Source: Anodontia alba
Lineage: Eukaryota; Mollusca; Bivalvia; Lucinida; Lucinidae
Direction: 5' to 3'
Length of the DNA: 64,000 nucleotides
Assembly (NCBI GenBank): GCA_964016985.1
Contig: OZ024825.1
Coordinates: 226,501-290,500, forward strand
Shown here in pieces: positions 44,551 through 55,582 of this stretch. Position numbers and translations under genes: made by a program. The notes beneath the pieces are model-generated. The model was not told the DNA's origin, did not search any database, and was given only the letters and a program-made list of their open reading frames with translations. Position 1 is the stretch's first letter, and the number at the start of each line of letters is the position of its first letter.

Positions 44551-45455
44551 TACATGTCAACATGTATGATTTCACGTGAAAGGATGGGTTATAACATATG
44601 TTCATCATTCGAGGCCCGGAGAGAAACAGTGTGCATTTTACGATTTGTTTCACACTGCACTTCAGGTCTTCTAGCGAGGATCTGCTTGATAAAATACCAT
44701 TGTCCTCAGCAGAAAATTCACAAAACGCCAAGACATACATGAAGTGAATTTTCCGTGGAGAAATAAGACAAATATCACATATTAATAGTGTCGCCTTCTC
44801 AGTTTGCCTTCAGATTGGTAAAAAAAATAAATGAACAAAACACAATTCGCCGAACTGTGAGCAGACCTTTTGAAATTCTTCCTATGATCTGTTGGTTGGA
44901 TCTGGATTATGTCACTTCCAGTCACGTTACAAAATATTGGAGGTGGAAACTTACATATTCAATTTCTTTACCTTGACACTTTTTGATTCTTCATAAAAAA
45001 AAGAATAAAACAGAAATTCATGAGGATGTACAATTTATGGGGTTAACTTTAAATCCTTGAAATATATGTTGCTAAGTTTAAGTTTTAATTAAGTTACGAC
45101 GAGCAAGACTTGTACAGCCGCCTTAGATAAAAACCGAAGAGGTCACCCCAACATTCGCTCGTACTAAAATGAGGAATTCAATGACATTTGTTTTGTTTCA
45201 CGAGACTCAAGAGTTCTATATCGACCTAATCTTTGTGGCAGAAAATTACCAGACTGTATCCTAAAAGCCATTATTGATGAATCCGACTAAACTGGGTTAG
45301 GAAATTCAACATTTTCTCTTTCAGTCGATATTCCTATCACGTGGTCTTCATTGAATCTAGGCATTTATTAATTGAAAGAAAAGAGTCACGCAGAAAGTAA
45401 CTTCATTTCGTTTCAAAGAACATGATTACTACTACGGGCAAGTGAGAATTTAAGG
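44551..45455. other. Stretch with no recognised gene
   Basis: Frames of 62-70 residues at 44528-44976 overlap on both strands and carry no recognised domain. A D-like edge (TTCCGTGGAGAAATAAGACA) lies near 44750. Confidence 0.35.
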
Positions 45456-45459
45456 GGAA

Positions 45460-46275
45460 ACTGGAATTGGTAGATTTAAGGTGAAACTAGAATTACTTGG
45501 TAGATGTTCCGCAATTTTAACAAAGGCGAAACTGTTGTGGCTTCCTGTTTACTTTTTTTTTATTTTCGCACAAATACACCTTTCTGAAACGCGGTCTACA
45601 CAAAAGGAAGAATTTGTTGCTTTTGTAGCAAGTTCTTTCTTTTTTTAAAAATAGGTTTTAAGGGGCCTGGATGCATTAGTAGATTTTCCGCCATTTTCAA
45701 CAAGGGCAACAACTTTTGTGACTCAGTTCGCGTCCTTTGCACCCCTGGGACCTTCTAAAAAGGGGTTTACTCTAAAAGGAAAGAATTTGCTTCCTTCGGG
45801 AGCAATATTGTCCTTTAAAAGTAGAACTGTTTTCAAAAGGAGGGCAAACACTTTTAGCAGAGTTGCCACCCCCCTTTAATGTGTATCTAGTCCCCTTAAA
45901 AAGGATGCAGCTACTCGTCAAGCCTTCATCTCAAGCTACTACATGTATATTTTGAATATTGGAACTACATTTGCAGCTATACAGAAAATAAGAGTTTACA
46001 GAAAACAGTACTTTTGAATGTGTCCGGTCTGCTTTAGGGGACTTGGTATGTTTGGTACAGTTCCCGCCATTTTGGACAAGGGAAACACCTTTTGTGACTT
46101 CCTCGGCTGTTTACTTTCATGTACACTAAGTCACTTCTAAAAAGGGATCTACTCTAAAAGGAAAGAATTTGCTCCCAAAGGGATCAAATTGTTTCCTTTT
46201 AGGGTAGAAATCTTTTTACAAGGGACACAAACACAAACTGACAGAATTGCCTAACCTGAAAGTGTATCCATAAAC
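45460..46275 (+). repeat. Cluster of three family K elements
   Basis: The best K copy is 45658-45902, bounded by TTAAGGGGCCTGGATGCA and the complement of TGTATCTAGTCCCCTTAA. Inside are TTCCGCCATTTTCAACAAGG, ACAACTTTTGTGACT and the central foldback AAAAGGAAAGAATTTGCTTC / GGAGCAATATTGTCCTTT. Another near-complete copy occupies 46030-46275, and a partial one 45460-45657. Confidence 0.75.
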
Positions 46276-46319
46276 AGGAAGTAAGGTAACTTAGAGACAA
46301 TGGATAAGAGGGTTTTTTG

Positions 46320-47055
46320 GGGCATATGCGAACGGTGATGGTCCAGTTCAGCTGGCACACCCGTCCTGTCGAATCAGACCTTTTGGAATGAGTATTGAAT
46401 GCTTTTGTAAGGGACATCGAATGATCTGATCAGGTTGCGCATATGCACAGACTGACAATGGCCTTTTCTGTTCGCATATGCTCCAATAAGCATTGTTTAT
46501 CAGCTCATGATTAGTACACGACCAAATACGATTAGCTTTCAAATGGGAACATTTTAATCAGAAATGTCCGTAATCCCTGAGGATTTATCATCCGATTTAG
46601 CCGTGCCATGCCAAAAGTGGAAGCCATCGACATTGGCTCAGATGAACCTTACATACTTACGTGCATCCTATGCATTCGGCCAGACAGGCTTGAACAAACA
46701 GTAAAGTCCCAGATCAGACGACACATCCAGCAGGTTGTAGATACATCGTCAAGTGGTCAAATGAAATATTAGAATAAGTTTGTAACACTTACCACGCTAT
46801 GGGCAGATTTAGCAGACGACAAATTGATGATATTTTTTTTTTCTTAGAAATTAAAAAAAAAAAAAAAAAAATTCAAACTTTTGTCTGCTGAAATTATTAC
46901 CCAGCATGCAAAGTGTTAAGGAAGTACGCTGTACATCCGGAAAGAGCAGGGCCTCTGTTAGTCGTTGATATTTTCTATAGAACCCAAATATTCCGATAGC
47001 GGACGGTGCAGACCCTGGTCAGAATGCTCACATACGCAGGATAGAAAGCGCGCGT
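46320..47055. repeat. Family A, B, C and A pieces in series
   Basis: A: CATATGCGAACGGTGATGG and CTTTTCTGTTCGCATATG pair across 46320-46490. B: AGTCCCAGATCAGACGACAC near 46705. C: AGACGACAAATTGATGATAT near 46815, followed by an A-run and TTTTGTCTGCTGAAATTATT. A: GACCCTGGTCAGAATGCTCA near 47010. Confidence 0.5.
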
Positions 47056-47344
47056 GTTAAGGATTGAATTGCATGCACAATCCCGCAGTACATGAGCCGA
47101 CAACATAGATTTTATCTCCAACAACCCAATATAAGGCAAATGAGAATATTTATGTAAATATATAGACATGCTCTAAATCTCACAAGACCCCATCTCATCC
47201 AAAACTTAGGTATCTGTCTCGTCGAAGTGTCATTATGGTCTCCAGGCTACCCGCATTTATACCCTTAATCTCTTACCATATTAGTTCTAAAATATTGAAC
47301 AAGTTAATTTTGCCACCTGTTAATGTGTCTTAAACTGCTGGATG

Positions 47345-47410
47345 TGTGACAAACAGTACAGAGCCTGATCAGATACCGCGTTCTGTGGCTTCTGATCTTG
47401 GTCTGCACTA
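47345..47410. repeat. Family B foldback element
   Basis: GAGCCTGATCAGATACCGCG and CTTCTGATCTTGGTCTGCAC form a decayed B hairpin. The regions 47056-47344 and 47411-48030 show nothing beyond B-type words near 47870 and a 21-base duplication around 47827-47865 (CAAACAACATTAGTAAAA). Confidence 0.5.
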
Positions 47411-48033
47411 TTTGCTCAAGCTTGTCTGTCAGAACACCTGGGGTAAACTGTGGTATCAAACAGGCGGTAGTGAAATGAATTTGATTAAGTTAACGTAGTA
47501 GTACTGAAGCATACAGAATAAAAGTATAACCTGTTGTGCATGTGGAAGTGTAATGTAAAACGATGATTCATTACACATTACCAATAGTACCATCAGCACC
47601 GAAAATAACGCAATTCATCATTTTGAAAATAGTTCCGGGTTGACAGAGGGCGCGAGACGGAACCGAAATATAGCTGAACATCCGGTTTATCAGATATCCG
47701 GGTTTACAACCTCTAAAGGAGGCGAATTATAAATATCTAATATTTTATAATCTGAAATAAGAGCGTACATTGATAATAATTTATACTGTTTAACAAATTA
47801 ATGCATAGCATTTGCAAAGCTGTCTGCAAACAACATTAGTAAAATGCAAACAACATTAGTAAAAGTCTGATCAGAGTCTGTACACTATTTGCTAAGAAAT
47901 TTCCAATATTCAATTACATAATCAATCATGTCTGTTTGTATAAAGTTTCTATAAAGGAGTGTTTGGACATATTCAGGCATTAAAAGGTTAAGACGGACAA
48001 CTGAGTCCACAATGTCTGCGATAAAATTCTTTG

Positions 48034-48145
48034 ATAAATAGCGCCAGGGTGTTGTGTGTGATAAATAGCGCCAAAGTATAGTGTGTAATAAATAGCGCCA
48101 GGGTGTTGTGTGTGATAAATAGCGCCAGGGTATAATGTGCGATAT
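48034..48145. repeat. 27-bp tandem repeat, four units
   Basis: ATAAATAGCGCCAGGGTGTT recurs at 48034, 48061, 48088 and 48115. Confidence 0.85.
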
Positions 48146-48394
48146 GTTTTCTTACTTTTTTGCACTAGCATATATTCTGATGGTACTCGATTTTTTATGG
48201 TGCACGTTTTGATCGCCATAGCAAGGCGCGACGATTTCAACAGGGTTGGTTTCGGTACGATAGCAAGAAAATATCATCTGAATACATGTATTATTATCTG
48301 GATATATATTGACAGTAATAATAACAAACAATAACGACAGTTGTTATGGCAATAACAGCATGGACAAAAGGAATGTAAGCATTCTAATGAGTAG

Positions 48395-48580
48395 ATAACT
48401 CTGTGAAAAACGAGAACAATTTGCTCCCCTCGGAAGCCAATTCTTTTCTTTTATACTAGACTCCTTTTTACATAAGGGGTTTGGTGTGCACGAAAGCAAA
48501 CATAAAGTCACAACTATTGTCTCCCTTTTAAAATGAGCGGAAAATCCTCTAAGATAAAAATGTACCATTAATGTTGCACG
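48395..48580 (-). repeat. Family K element
   Basis: GAACAATTTGCTCCCCTCGG with CCAATTCTTTTCTTTTATAC is the K central foldback. ACTATTGTCTCCCTTTTAAA is the complement of the K left half. Confidence 0.55.
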
Positions 48581-49095
48581 CATGTTAGTTACATAATCAG
48601 CAAAAATGCTTATTTCCTAGTAGATCAAAGCCACAAAACTAGTAAAGATGTTATGCCGATGCCAAAGGTGACAGGGTCCACAAAGAAAGTTTCTACTTGA
48701 GAAATCATCTGTACAAAAATCTTTGTACCATTTACAGTTGTCTATGTATAATTACATACACGTATTTTGTACATGTATGTCAGACAGGATCGTAAACCTA
48801 TAAACCTTGCATGCAGATCAATGATAGTTTATAAATGTCACACGTGGGCAAGTTTGATTGATATAAATGATTGATGTGTGCCGAGAGAGCTAGATTCTCT
48901 ATATCCATCCAAATACCAAAGGTTAATGATTGTGTTCAGCATTTATCTAAAATATGGGTCGCGCTAGACAGAACCAATGCTTATATGTACATATGAAGAG
49001 ACCCCCGCTAAATTCGAAAATGGGTACATTTAGAATAATACCTTTCATAGGCGTAGCTCCAATTACGCATATTACGCATGTGCGTAAGATAAACT
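48581..49095. other. Stretch with no recognised feature
   Basis: No tandem or coding signal was seen. Confidence 0.3.
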
Positions 49096-49099
49096 ATTT

Positions 49100-49330
49100 G
49101 CAATAAAGAGAGCTCACCAAGTACAATATGTATATTCCTCCTTTATCATAGGGTGGATGGGGAGCAAATGGTGGAGGGGGGGTACTCTTAAAGGTAAGAA
49201 TTTGCTCCCTCTTGACGCAAATTCTTTTCTGAAAGCGAAGCCCCCATTTGGAAGCGATATCAAGGAACATTTTTCTATATGTTCCTGGTGAGAGTAGTAT
49301 AGGGTGGGCACCCTATACTACTCCTGGGTT
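49100..49330. repeat. Family K relic and small hairpin
   Basis: TACTCTTAAAGGTAAGAATT with GCAAATTCTTTTCTGAAAG is a K centre. AGTAGTATAGGGTG and CACCCTATACTACT at about 49295-49322 form a perfect 14-bp-stem hairpin. Confidence 0.55.
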
Positions 49331-49904
49331 TGTGTAAACATAATTCCGTCCGGGCTATGGCACTAGCTTTTTCGCAAACAGTCCAACGAAGTCAATTCTC
49401 TGGCTGTGTTTGCACACACATTATGCACACTACCGTTCTATTAGCTATTTTCTGTTTGAAACAGTTCTCTGGTCCAGGAAACTTGACATGTTAGCTTTTT
49501 AACAGTTTTGCTTGAATGTTCCTAGCTCGCAATAGTTAGTACATTTAGGTTCTAGTTATCCTGGCAATAGCTAGTGTTAGTGCCATGTGGCGAACGTACA
49601 ACGTCTTCTCCTTCTTCGCCTTATGGCTTAGTTTATATATTCTGGTCCTTGTCTTTACTGGCCAAAATAGCCAGGCTGGTCCAGAAAACGCGATACTTTA
49701 GTGTGCTTTTTTTCAGTGTGTGTGTGTGTGTGTGTATGTGTGTGTGTGTGTGTTTGTGTGTGTGTGTTCATTGCTTATTCCTTTTAGAAAATTCGGGAAA
49801 AATATAGAAATTCGGAAACGGTAAAGTTTGCTAAAGAAATCGTGGGGTGAAACTGTAAATACAGTGAAATACTACTGAAAAGTACACCAACATAGTTCGC
49901 TTAA
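49331..49904. other. Stretch with a (GT)n microsatellite, no recognised gene
   Basis: Bases 49716-49768 are GT-rich with two interruptions. The 77-residue frame at 49574 runs through it as Val-Cys repeats. Confidence 0.5.
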
Positions 49905-50050
49905 AGAGACCTGATACCTGGTAGATTTCTGCCAGACTGTACAAGAGAGACATTTTTGTTACTTCCTGTTTACTCTAAAAGGAAAAATATGCTCCCAAGG
50001 GAAATAAATTATTTCCTTTTAAAAAAGACCCCTTTTTCGAAGGGACTCAA
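49905..50050 (+). repeat. Family K element, right-truncated
   Basis: ACCTGGTAGATTTCTGCCAG, CTACTCTAAAAGGAAAAATA-like sequence and CTCCCAAGGGAAATAAATTA form the left half and centre of K. Confidence 0.6.
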
Positions 50051-50282
50051 AAATGATTCCGTTAAGTGGGCAGCCAAGACTCTGATTAGACTTCGCGAAT
50101 TAGCAGGCTGCTCGTGGCCCTTGATGAATGTTAGCATATGCTTCGAATACAAATTTTGCCTGATGACTCAGGTGACATCACTGGAGTTTTGTGTTAAATG
50201 CCATGTTGCGACCGTGAAAATTCTCTCCAGTTTCATCTTAGTGTTCTTGGGATCATTGAGCCCGTTCCGGTATCTTGTAAAA

Positions 50283-51010
50283 TAGAAAAGAAGGCAATGA
50301 TCAGGAATCGATACAATTATCCCACATCTCATATCAGAGACATCAAAGGGAAAGAAACACAAACACGAAATAACTGGATCCTAATGGAAACATCACTACT
50401 AGAAAGCCAAACGGACAGTTACTTTCCAACAAAGTGGCCAAATGGCTATCCAAAACAAAAAGATGTAAGCGATACACACATGCAAAGACGAACTATAACA
50501 AAAATAAACCATGACAGAAGAACCGCCTTGGAATGGTCAGTGAAAAATATTATTTCACTGGGTGGGGGCGGGGAGGGGGGGGAGCTTAAATCTTTATTAT
50601 TTCACTGGGTGGGGCGGAGGGGGGGGGGGGGCTTAAATCGATTTTACGTGGCCACTATCCTCGCCCTTACCTCTGCCGCGGTTTAGACACATAATTTGTT
50701 AAGTCTGCATGAAGGCTTCCTGACTCATCAGTGCTACATCTCCGAGAACACAAAAATCAACAAATTACAGAGATGAAACAACGATGAGGACTCGATAGCA
50801 CGATACAACCGAAATGCTAGAGCAAAAGAAAACCAACAGTAAGACTCCTGTGGGCCCGACCAAAGATAGAGCATCAAGTACCAACCAACATTACCCAAAA
50901 TTAAATTTCAAGTAAGCCTTTACGCTGGAGCCATCATAGAATCTGAGGCCTAACCCGCCGGCGTGCAATTGAAGAGGGAAGCAAAGTTATTAACCGTGAT
51001 TGGATTAACA
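50283..51010 (+). repeat. Family H element, copy 2
   Basis: It is collinear with 41355-42010. Here the G-rich segment and TTTCACTGGGTGGGG-type sequence are duplicated in tandem (about 50555-50635). The following AAATCGATTTTACGTGGCCA, CGATGAGGACTCGATAGCAC and CGCCGGCGTGCAATTGAAGA match copy 1. The 162-residue frame at 50198-50686 is not conserved in copy 1. The stretch 51011-51329 holds nothing recognised. Confidence 0.85.
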
Positions 51011-51329
51011 ACCATGCATGCAGTCTGTCATATAAAATTAAAACCTGGCGTTTAGAATATTGAGATTAATCATATTTTATAGCATGTTAAATAAAAGGAT
51101 TTGGCTCAAATTATAATAACATTAGATAGTCCTCTCCCTGCAGCAGGGAATACATTCATTTAACGATACAGTGGTGAAAACAAACGTCTTACATAACAAA
51201 GTAGAAGATAGAACACATTTGGAAAAGAAGTAGTGGTCCTTAACAGTGCAAACGTTTTGATATGCTTATATTAGCATTTAGAAAGAACAAAAGCGAATAT
51301 ATGGAATACTAGCACACGCGATTGGAGAA

Positions 51330-51566
51330 TTAGTCAAACCTGTTGGTGTTTTTGACTAATTAAAAAACTGCTAGAATGATTAGTTTGTTAGTTTTAAAAT
51401 CGTATAATGAGCAGTCGTTCGTTAAGAGATCAAAATTTTCATTAAGAATGTTTTGCATTTGGTGTATCGTTTGCTATAATCTTCTTTGGGTGTTAACATT
51501 CGAGAAAACAGTGTTCAGCGCTTTCAAACAGAACACCAAAACTGCAATTTGAATAAGAAATTGCGG
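51330..51566 (-). pseudogene. LINE copy 1, ORF2 C-terminal tail with Cys/His motif
   Basis: The minus strand reads NCSFGVLFESAEHCFLEC and then a stop (TTA at 51493-51495 on the plus strand). In another phase it continues as QTIHQMQNILNENFDL. A Cys...ESAEH(C/F)F..C block closes the ORF2 protein of several mollusc LINEs. It continues the fragment that ends at 51796, from which the SINE at 51567-51795 separates it. Confidence 0.65.
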
Positions 51567-51795
51567 GCCCCCGTAGCCTAGTGAATAGGAGAGTTGACTC
51601 TTAACCATTAGGTTTCTCACCGCTGTGGTTCGAGCCTCGCTCGGGTCACATGTGGGAAAGCCAAGTTCTGCTTACGGATAGTCAGGTGTTTTTTTCCCCC
51701 GGGTTCTCCGGTTTTCGCCCACCTTTGATGAAAGATCGGCTTGATATGAGTGAAATATTCTTGAAAGGGCCGTAAAACCAAAAAATAAATGAATT
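51567..51795 (+). mobile_element. tRNA-derived SINE inserted in LINE copy 1
   Basis: The head reads GGGCCCCCGTAGCCTAGTGA, with an A-box-like TAGCCTAGTGAATAGG and B box GGTTCGAGCCT at 51627-51637. The body contains CCCCCGGGTTCTCCGGTTTT, and the end is an A-rich AAACCAAAAAATAAAT tail. The head differs from the SINE at 14605, so it is a second family. LINE coding sequence in the opposite strand resumes on both sides. A clear target duplication was not resolved. Confidence 0.75.
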
Positions 51796-53939
51796 ATGTG
51801 GACTCTGCATTTAAACCACTACACCTATGCCTTATTCTGGTTAATATAATGTTGTGTTTCCTTTCACCAACTGATAAATGTTCATCTACTTTGAGCAGCT
51901 GATGTCGAGCAGACAATCTAAATTACCATAGTGTGGGGCTATTACGAGTTTCGGTGTTCAGATTATTCCATAATTTCACGGCGGATGAAAAAAAAAAGAA
52001 GTTTCATACTAACGTAACCTACAGAAACGTAAATCATAATAGGTATTCTTTCTAAGAATATAATTGCTTACGTCATTTACTAAGCTTGAGAGAGGGTCTT
52101 TCAAATAACTGGGAGTTTTATTATTAACTATTTTGTACATAAGAATTAACTGTTTTGATTTCTTTCTTTCAGCTAGAATTTTCCAAACGGTTTCGAAATA
52201 TAATGATCTAAGTGATGGGAATATTGGTAATCCGGTAACTATACGGGCCACATTCAGCTGCATTTACTCTTATCTCTTAGTATCTGACAGACTGCAGCCA
52301 TCTCATACTTCAGAAACGTATTCTAATAACGGACGTATAATATACAATACAGCGTATTAAGGGTACGTTTAGAGTTAAAACTTTAGTTTTCGAAGATATT
52401 TGCTTCAAAGCTGAATTAATCATTGTGTCTATATGCTTTGACAATTTATTATTCAACGATGAAGTAACTCCGAGGTGTTTGTAGTTATCGATAATTCTGA
52501 GACTATTTTCATCGTATCTTAGTTCTATGTCATAACCATTATGTAAATTAGAAATTACTATTACTTCTGTTTTAGTGAATTTTTAATTAATTATTTCTTT
52601 GCCTAGTCCTTTAATTTTACTGGATCGGAATTTAAAACATGTTCAATCAATGCCAAATTATTTGATGAAAAGCTCACAGAGGTGTCATCTGCAAACAGTC
52701 TGGCCATACCATGTAGGTAATCAGCTATATTATTTATATAGATCAAGAACAATAGATGACCCGGGACTGACCCATGTGTAATTCCAGCAAGAACATACAT
52801 CAGAGACGAGAAAGAGCCGTTAACAAACACTCTTTGGTTCCGAATATGCAGGTAATTTTGAATCCATTCTAAAACAAAAACACCTGAGATTCCTTATTTT
52901 TAAGTTTATGTATCAAAACTCTGTGCCAAACTCTATCAAATGTTTTCGATGTATCACAAACTACATGGCATGGTTGAATGGCCAGATAGAAACCCAGACT
53001 GATATTTATATAATAGAAAATTGGCATAGATATGTTTATATTCGCTCAAACGACTTTCCTACACAGTTTATCAGTGAAATAAGTCTTTAATTGCCACTGT
53101 CCGCTTTATCTCACTTTTACAAAAGTGGCATGACAGAAGCAGTTTTCCACAAACTTGGATATACATGTTGTTCTAATGATAAGTTAAAAAAAGATTTGTT
53201 AAAGGTTCAGCTGTTGATTTGCTAGTATATTTCAACATTCTGTTATTTATGCCGCCAGGACCGGTTGGTTTGTTACTTTTAACATAAGATGTTTACTACT
53301 TCGGATTAGAAACTCTTATTTGAGATAACTCTGATTCAGTCCTATTGTTAAAACTTGGTATAGGTATCTTGGCATCTTCAATGTCAGAAACGGATATAAA
53401 GAAATTATTCAAGGCATCATCTTTCTCTTGATTCGAGAAGGCAGATGTATTATCTCCAGTATAAAAAGGTGGAATATTTACAAATGTATTGTTTACCCCG
53501 TAAATCCCTCCATTATCTGACAAAATGTTTTACTGGAACTTCCAGTGCCATGGTTTGCAGTAATATTATCGATATTATATATGTAGTTTTGCATATTTGT
53601 CACGTTATTTACTTAATTTCTTTGTCTCTTATAAGATAAACGATCAGCAATTCAACCGGATTTAAAACAAAGTGTTTCCTTAGTCGGTCACGCAAAAGAA
53701 TTTTATACTTATTTTTTAAGTAAATCAGGGTTTGTCATTTTCACGAAATAAAACATTTCTGGACGGTATGCATGCTCTGCGGAATTCCATAAAGGTACTA
53801 GAAAATTATTCACAAGCTTCGTCACCAGCAAAAGACTCATCGTAATATTTGCCCAGTTAAATGCTTCTATTAGATTATTAAGAGTTATGTAATCTGCGGT
53901 TTTACAGATCTCTCTATGATAAGATCTTGTCAAACATAT
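51796..53939 (-). pseudogene. LINE copy 1, reverse transcriptase and downstream region
   Basis: In order on the minus strand: a linker with IPPFYTGDNTSAFSNQEKDD; SNKPTGPGGINNRMLKYTSK; PSLWKTASVMPL; CDTSKTFDRVWHRVLIHKLK; ITHGSVPGHLLFLIYINNIA; and FADDT (52681-52695), the reverse transcriptase catalytic box. Then come NYKHLGVTSSLNNKLSKHID, LNVARIVTGLPIF and RHNIILTRIRHRC-like ends. The Asp pair of FADDT is intact, but several frameshifts and stops break the frame, and about 25 residues seem missing just before CDTSK. The order matches Jockey/CR1-type ORF2. It is not functional. Confidence 0.88.
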
Positions 53940-54175
53940 TTATTCTGACCGAAACATATGTAGCTTTATGATCACTGACAAATACTTCAACAGTAAACAT
54001 TCCAGTATCTAAAACTTGGCAAGAGCCACTTATTAAAATGGGATCTATTATTGTTGCTTCATTTTTAGATATTCTTGTCCCCTCATCAATGATATTTGTT
54101 AAGTTGAAAAATTGTTAAACAATCGAGTTGTGAATTGGTTAAATGAAAGAAATCGATGTTGATATTCCCTATTAA
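53940..54175 (-). pseudogene. LINE copy 1, C-terminal part of APE endonuclease
   Basis: The minus strand reads LVLIGNINIDFFHLTNSQLD, then NIIDEGTRISKNEATIIDPI and VEVFVSDHKATYVSV. The SDH triplet (53965-53979 region) is the histidine motif closing the APE-type endonuclease, and GxxNID matches its GDFNID block, with Asp replaced by Asn here. Upstream coding sequence resumes only at 56655, beyond the J/mariner insertion. Confidence 0.85.
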
Positions 54176-54236
54176 AACTAGAGCTGTCAGAGAATCTGAC
54201 TATACCCCACTGCAGCTCTATCAGAGAAGAAGTACA
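54176..54236 (+). mobile_element. Element J, left part
   Basis: ACTAGAGCTGTCAGAGAATC and CCCCACTGCAGCTCTATCAG precede the TA at which mariner sits. The LINE endonuclease reading stops exactly here, so this is taken as the start of an inserted element. ATTAAA occurs just outside both suspected J ends and could be a target duplication. Confidence 0.5.
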
Positions 54237-54238
54237 TA

Positions 54239-55580
54239 CGAGGGTCGTGCAAAAAGTTCTGTCACTAATAGGCTTCCTTAGTTTTATCCCATGTATATTT
54301 TAAAATGCGTCACTGCAATTGATTGGTGTGTTGAATAGCTAAAGTTTCAAATTGCTTTCCAACTGACCGGGTTATTTCAAATTGAAATAAATGCAGTCAT
54401 ATACACTGACCAATTTACTTGTTACATTGGAACATGGACCAGAAGACTGAAATTCGTAGCTATATTAAATGCCGCATTAGGCTAAATATAGATTCAAAGC
54501 AGATATTTAATGAATTGTGTGGTATATGTGGACCTCAGACCATTTCAATATGCACAGTTTTTAGGTGGGTTAAAGCTTTTAAATCTGGGAAATTTTCTGT
54601 TGAAGATGATACCCGTCCTGGAAGGCCTAAAACCTCTGTTTCCAAGACTAACATCGCTGCTGTAAAGATTGTGGTCGAACAAGATGCGCGATTGTCTGTC
54701 AAAGATGTCAAAATTGTATTGGTATATCAGATGGCAGTGTGCAAACAATTTTGAAAAAGCGTTTGGACCTGAGAAAGGTTTGCGTTAGGTGGGTACCTCA
54801 TTTGTTCACTGAGGAGCAAAAGACACAACGCCTTAAATGTGCCCGGGAACTTTTGAAAACATACAAAGGCTGTAATAGTCGGGTTATTTCTAACTTGTTA
54901 ACAGGTGATGAAACATGGATGTACATGTTTGAGCCACAAAGAAGGGCTGATAATAAGCAATGGAAGCGAAAAGATAAAAAAAAAAAAGAACGCCCATGTA
55001 TTGACAAGAGAACCATAAGTTCGAAAAAGATGTTGTACGCAATTTTCTTTAATTCAAGTGGGCCAGTCGTTCAAGTGCCTTGTCCATCTGGTCATACAGT
55101 CACTGGCCGATTCTATAAGAATTCTGTACTGAAGAAAGTGAAATAGTTTTACAATAAGAAACGGGCAAGCAAAGGATGGTCAGGAGTCCACCTTTTACAT
55201 GAAAACGCCTCCACTGATAAGTGTGAGGTTATTAAGTCTTTTTTGGCTTCTGAAAAGGTGAAAGTTTTAAACCATCCACCTTATTCACCTTACGTTCCAA
55301 AAAAGTCCCTGTGACTTCTTTTTATTTCCAAGGCTTAAGAAAATGCTTTCTGGAAATAAGTATACGTCTAGAAGTTCTCTTGGCAGCGCTATTTATCAGT
55401 TTCTCCAACAGATACCAAAAGAAGACTATTTATCTGCTTTTCGTGACTGGGTAAAAAAGGTTACAAAACTGTGTTTCAGTAAAGGGGGAATACTTTAAGG
55501 TTTGTAATAAAAATATGTTCGATAAAACGTAACTTTGAAGTAATCCGAACCCAGTGACAAAACTTTTTGCAGGACCCTCG
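54239..55580 (+). mobile_element. mariner-family transposon, complete ends
   Basis: Terminal inverted repeats of about 28 bases: CGAGGGTCGTGCAAAAAGTT and on to CTGTCACT at left, and the complement of AGTGACAAAACTTTTTGCAG plus GACCCTCG at right, with two mismatches. TA dinucleotides at 54237-54238 and 55581-55582 are the target duplication expected for Tc1/mariner elements. The total of 1342 bp is the normal size for the family. The internal transposase is broken, so the copy is non-autonomous, although its ends could in principle still be recognised by a related enzyme. Confidence 0.95.
54434..55498 (+). pseudogene. mariner transposase, frameshifted
   Basis: The start is placed at MDQKTEIRSYIKCRI. 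The N-terminal helix-turn-helix region with FRWVKAFKSGKFSVEDD and GRP is followed by a one-base loss near 54721 that shifts the frame. The second frame carries WVPHLFTEEQK and TGDETWMYMFEP (first catalytic Asp present), meets a TAG at 55144-55146, and resumes with GVHLLHENAS, where the second catalytic Asp of HDNA is Glu. HPPYSPY follows. A second shift near 55300 restores PCDFFLFPRLKKML (third Asp, spacing consistent with D34D) to a stop at 55498. Two frameshifts and one nonsense codon make it a pseudogene. The D-to-E change could predate or follow inactivation. Confidence 0.92.
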
Positions 55581-55582
55581 TA

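Noticed and set aside
50198..50686. 162-residue plus-strand frame
   Set aside because: It lies in family H copy 2. The homologous copy at 41.4 kb does not preserve this frame.
52009..54180. Possible working reverse transcriptase gene
   Set aside because: FADDT and other motifs are present, but multiple frameshifts, stops and a likely 25-residue loss make it a relic.
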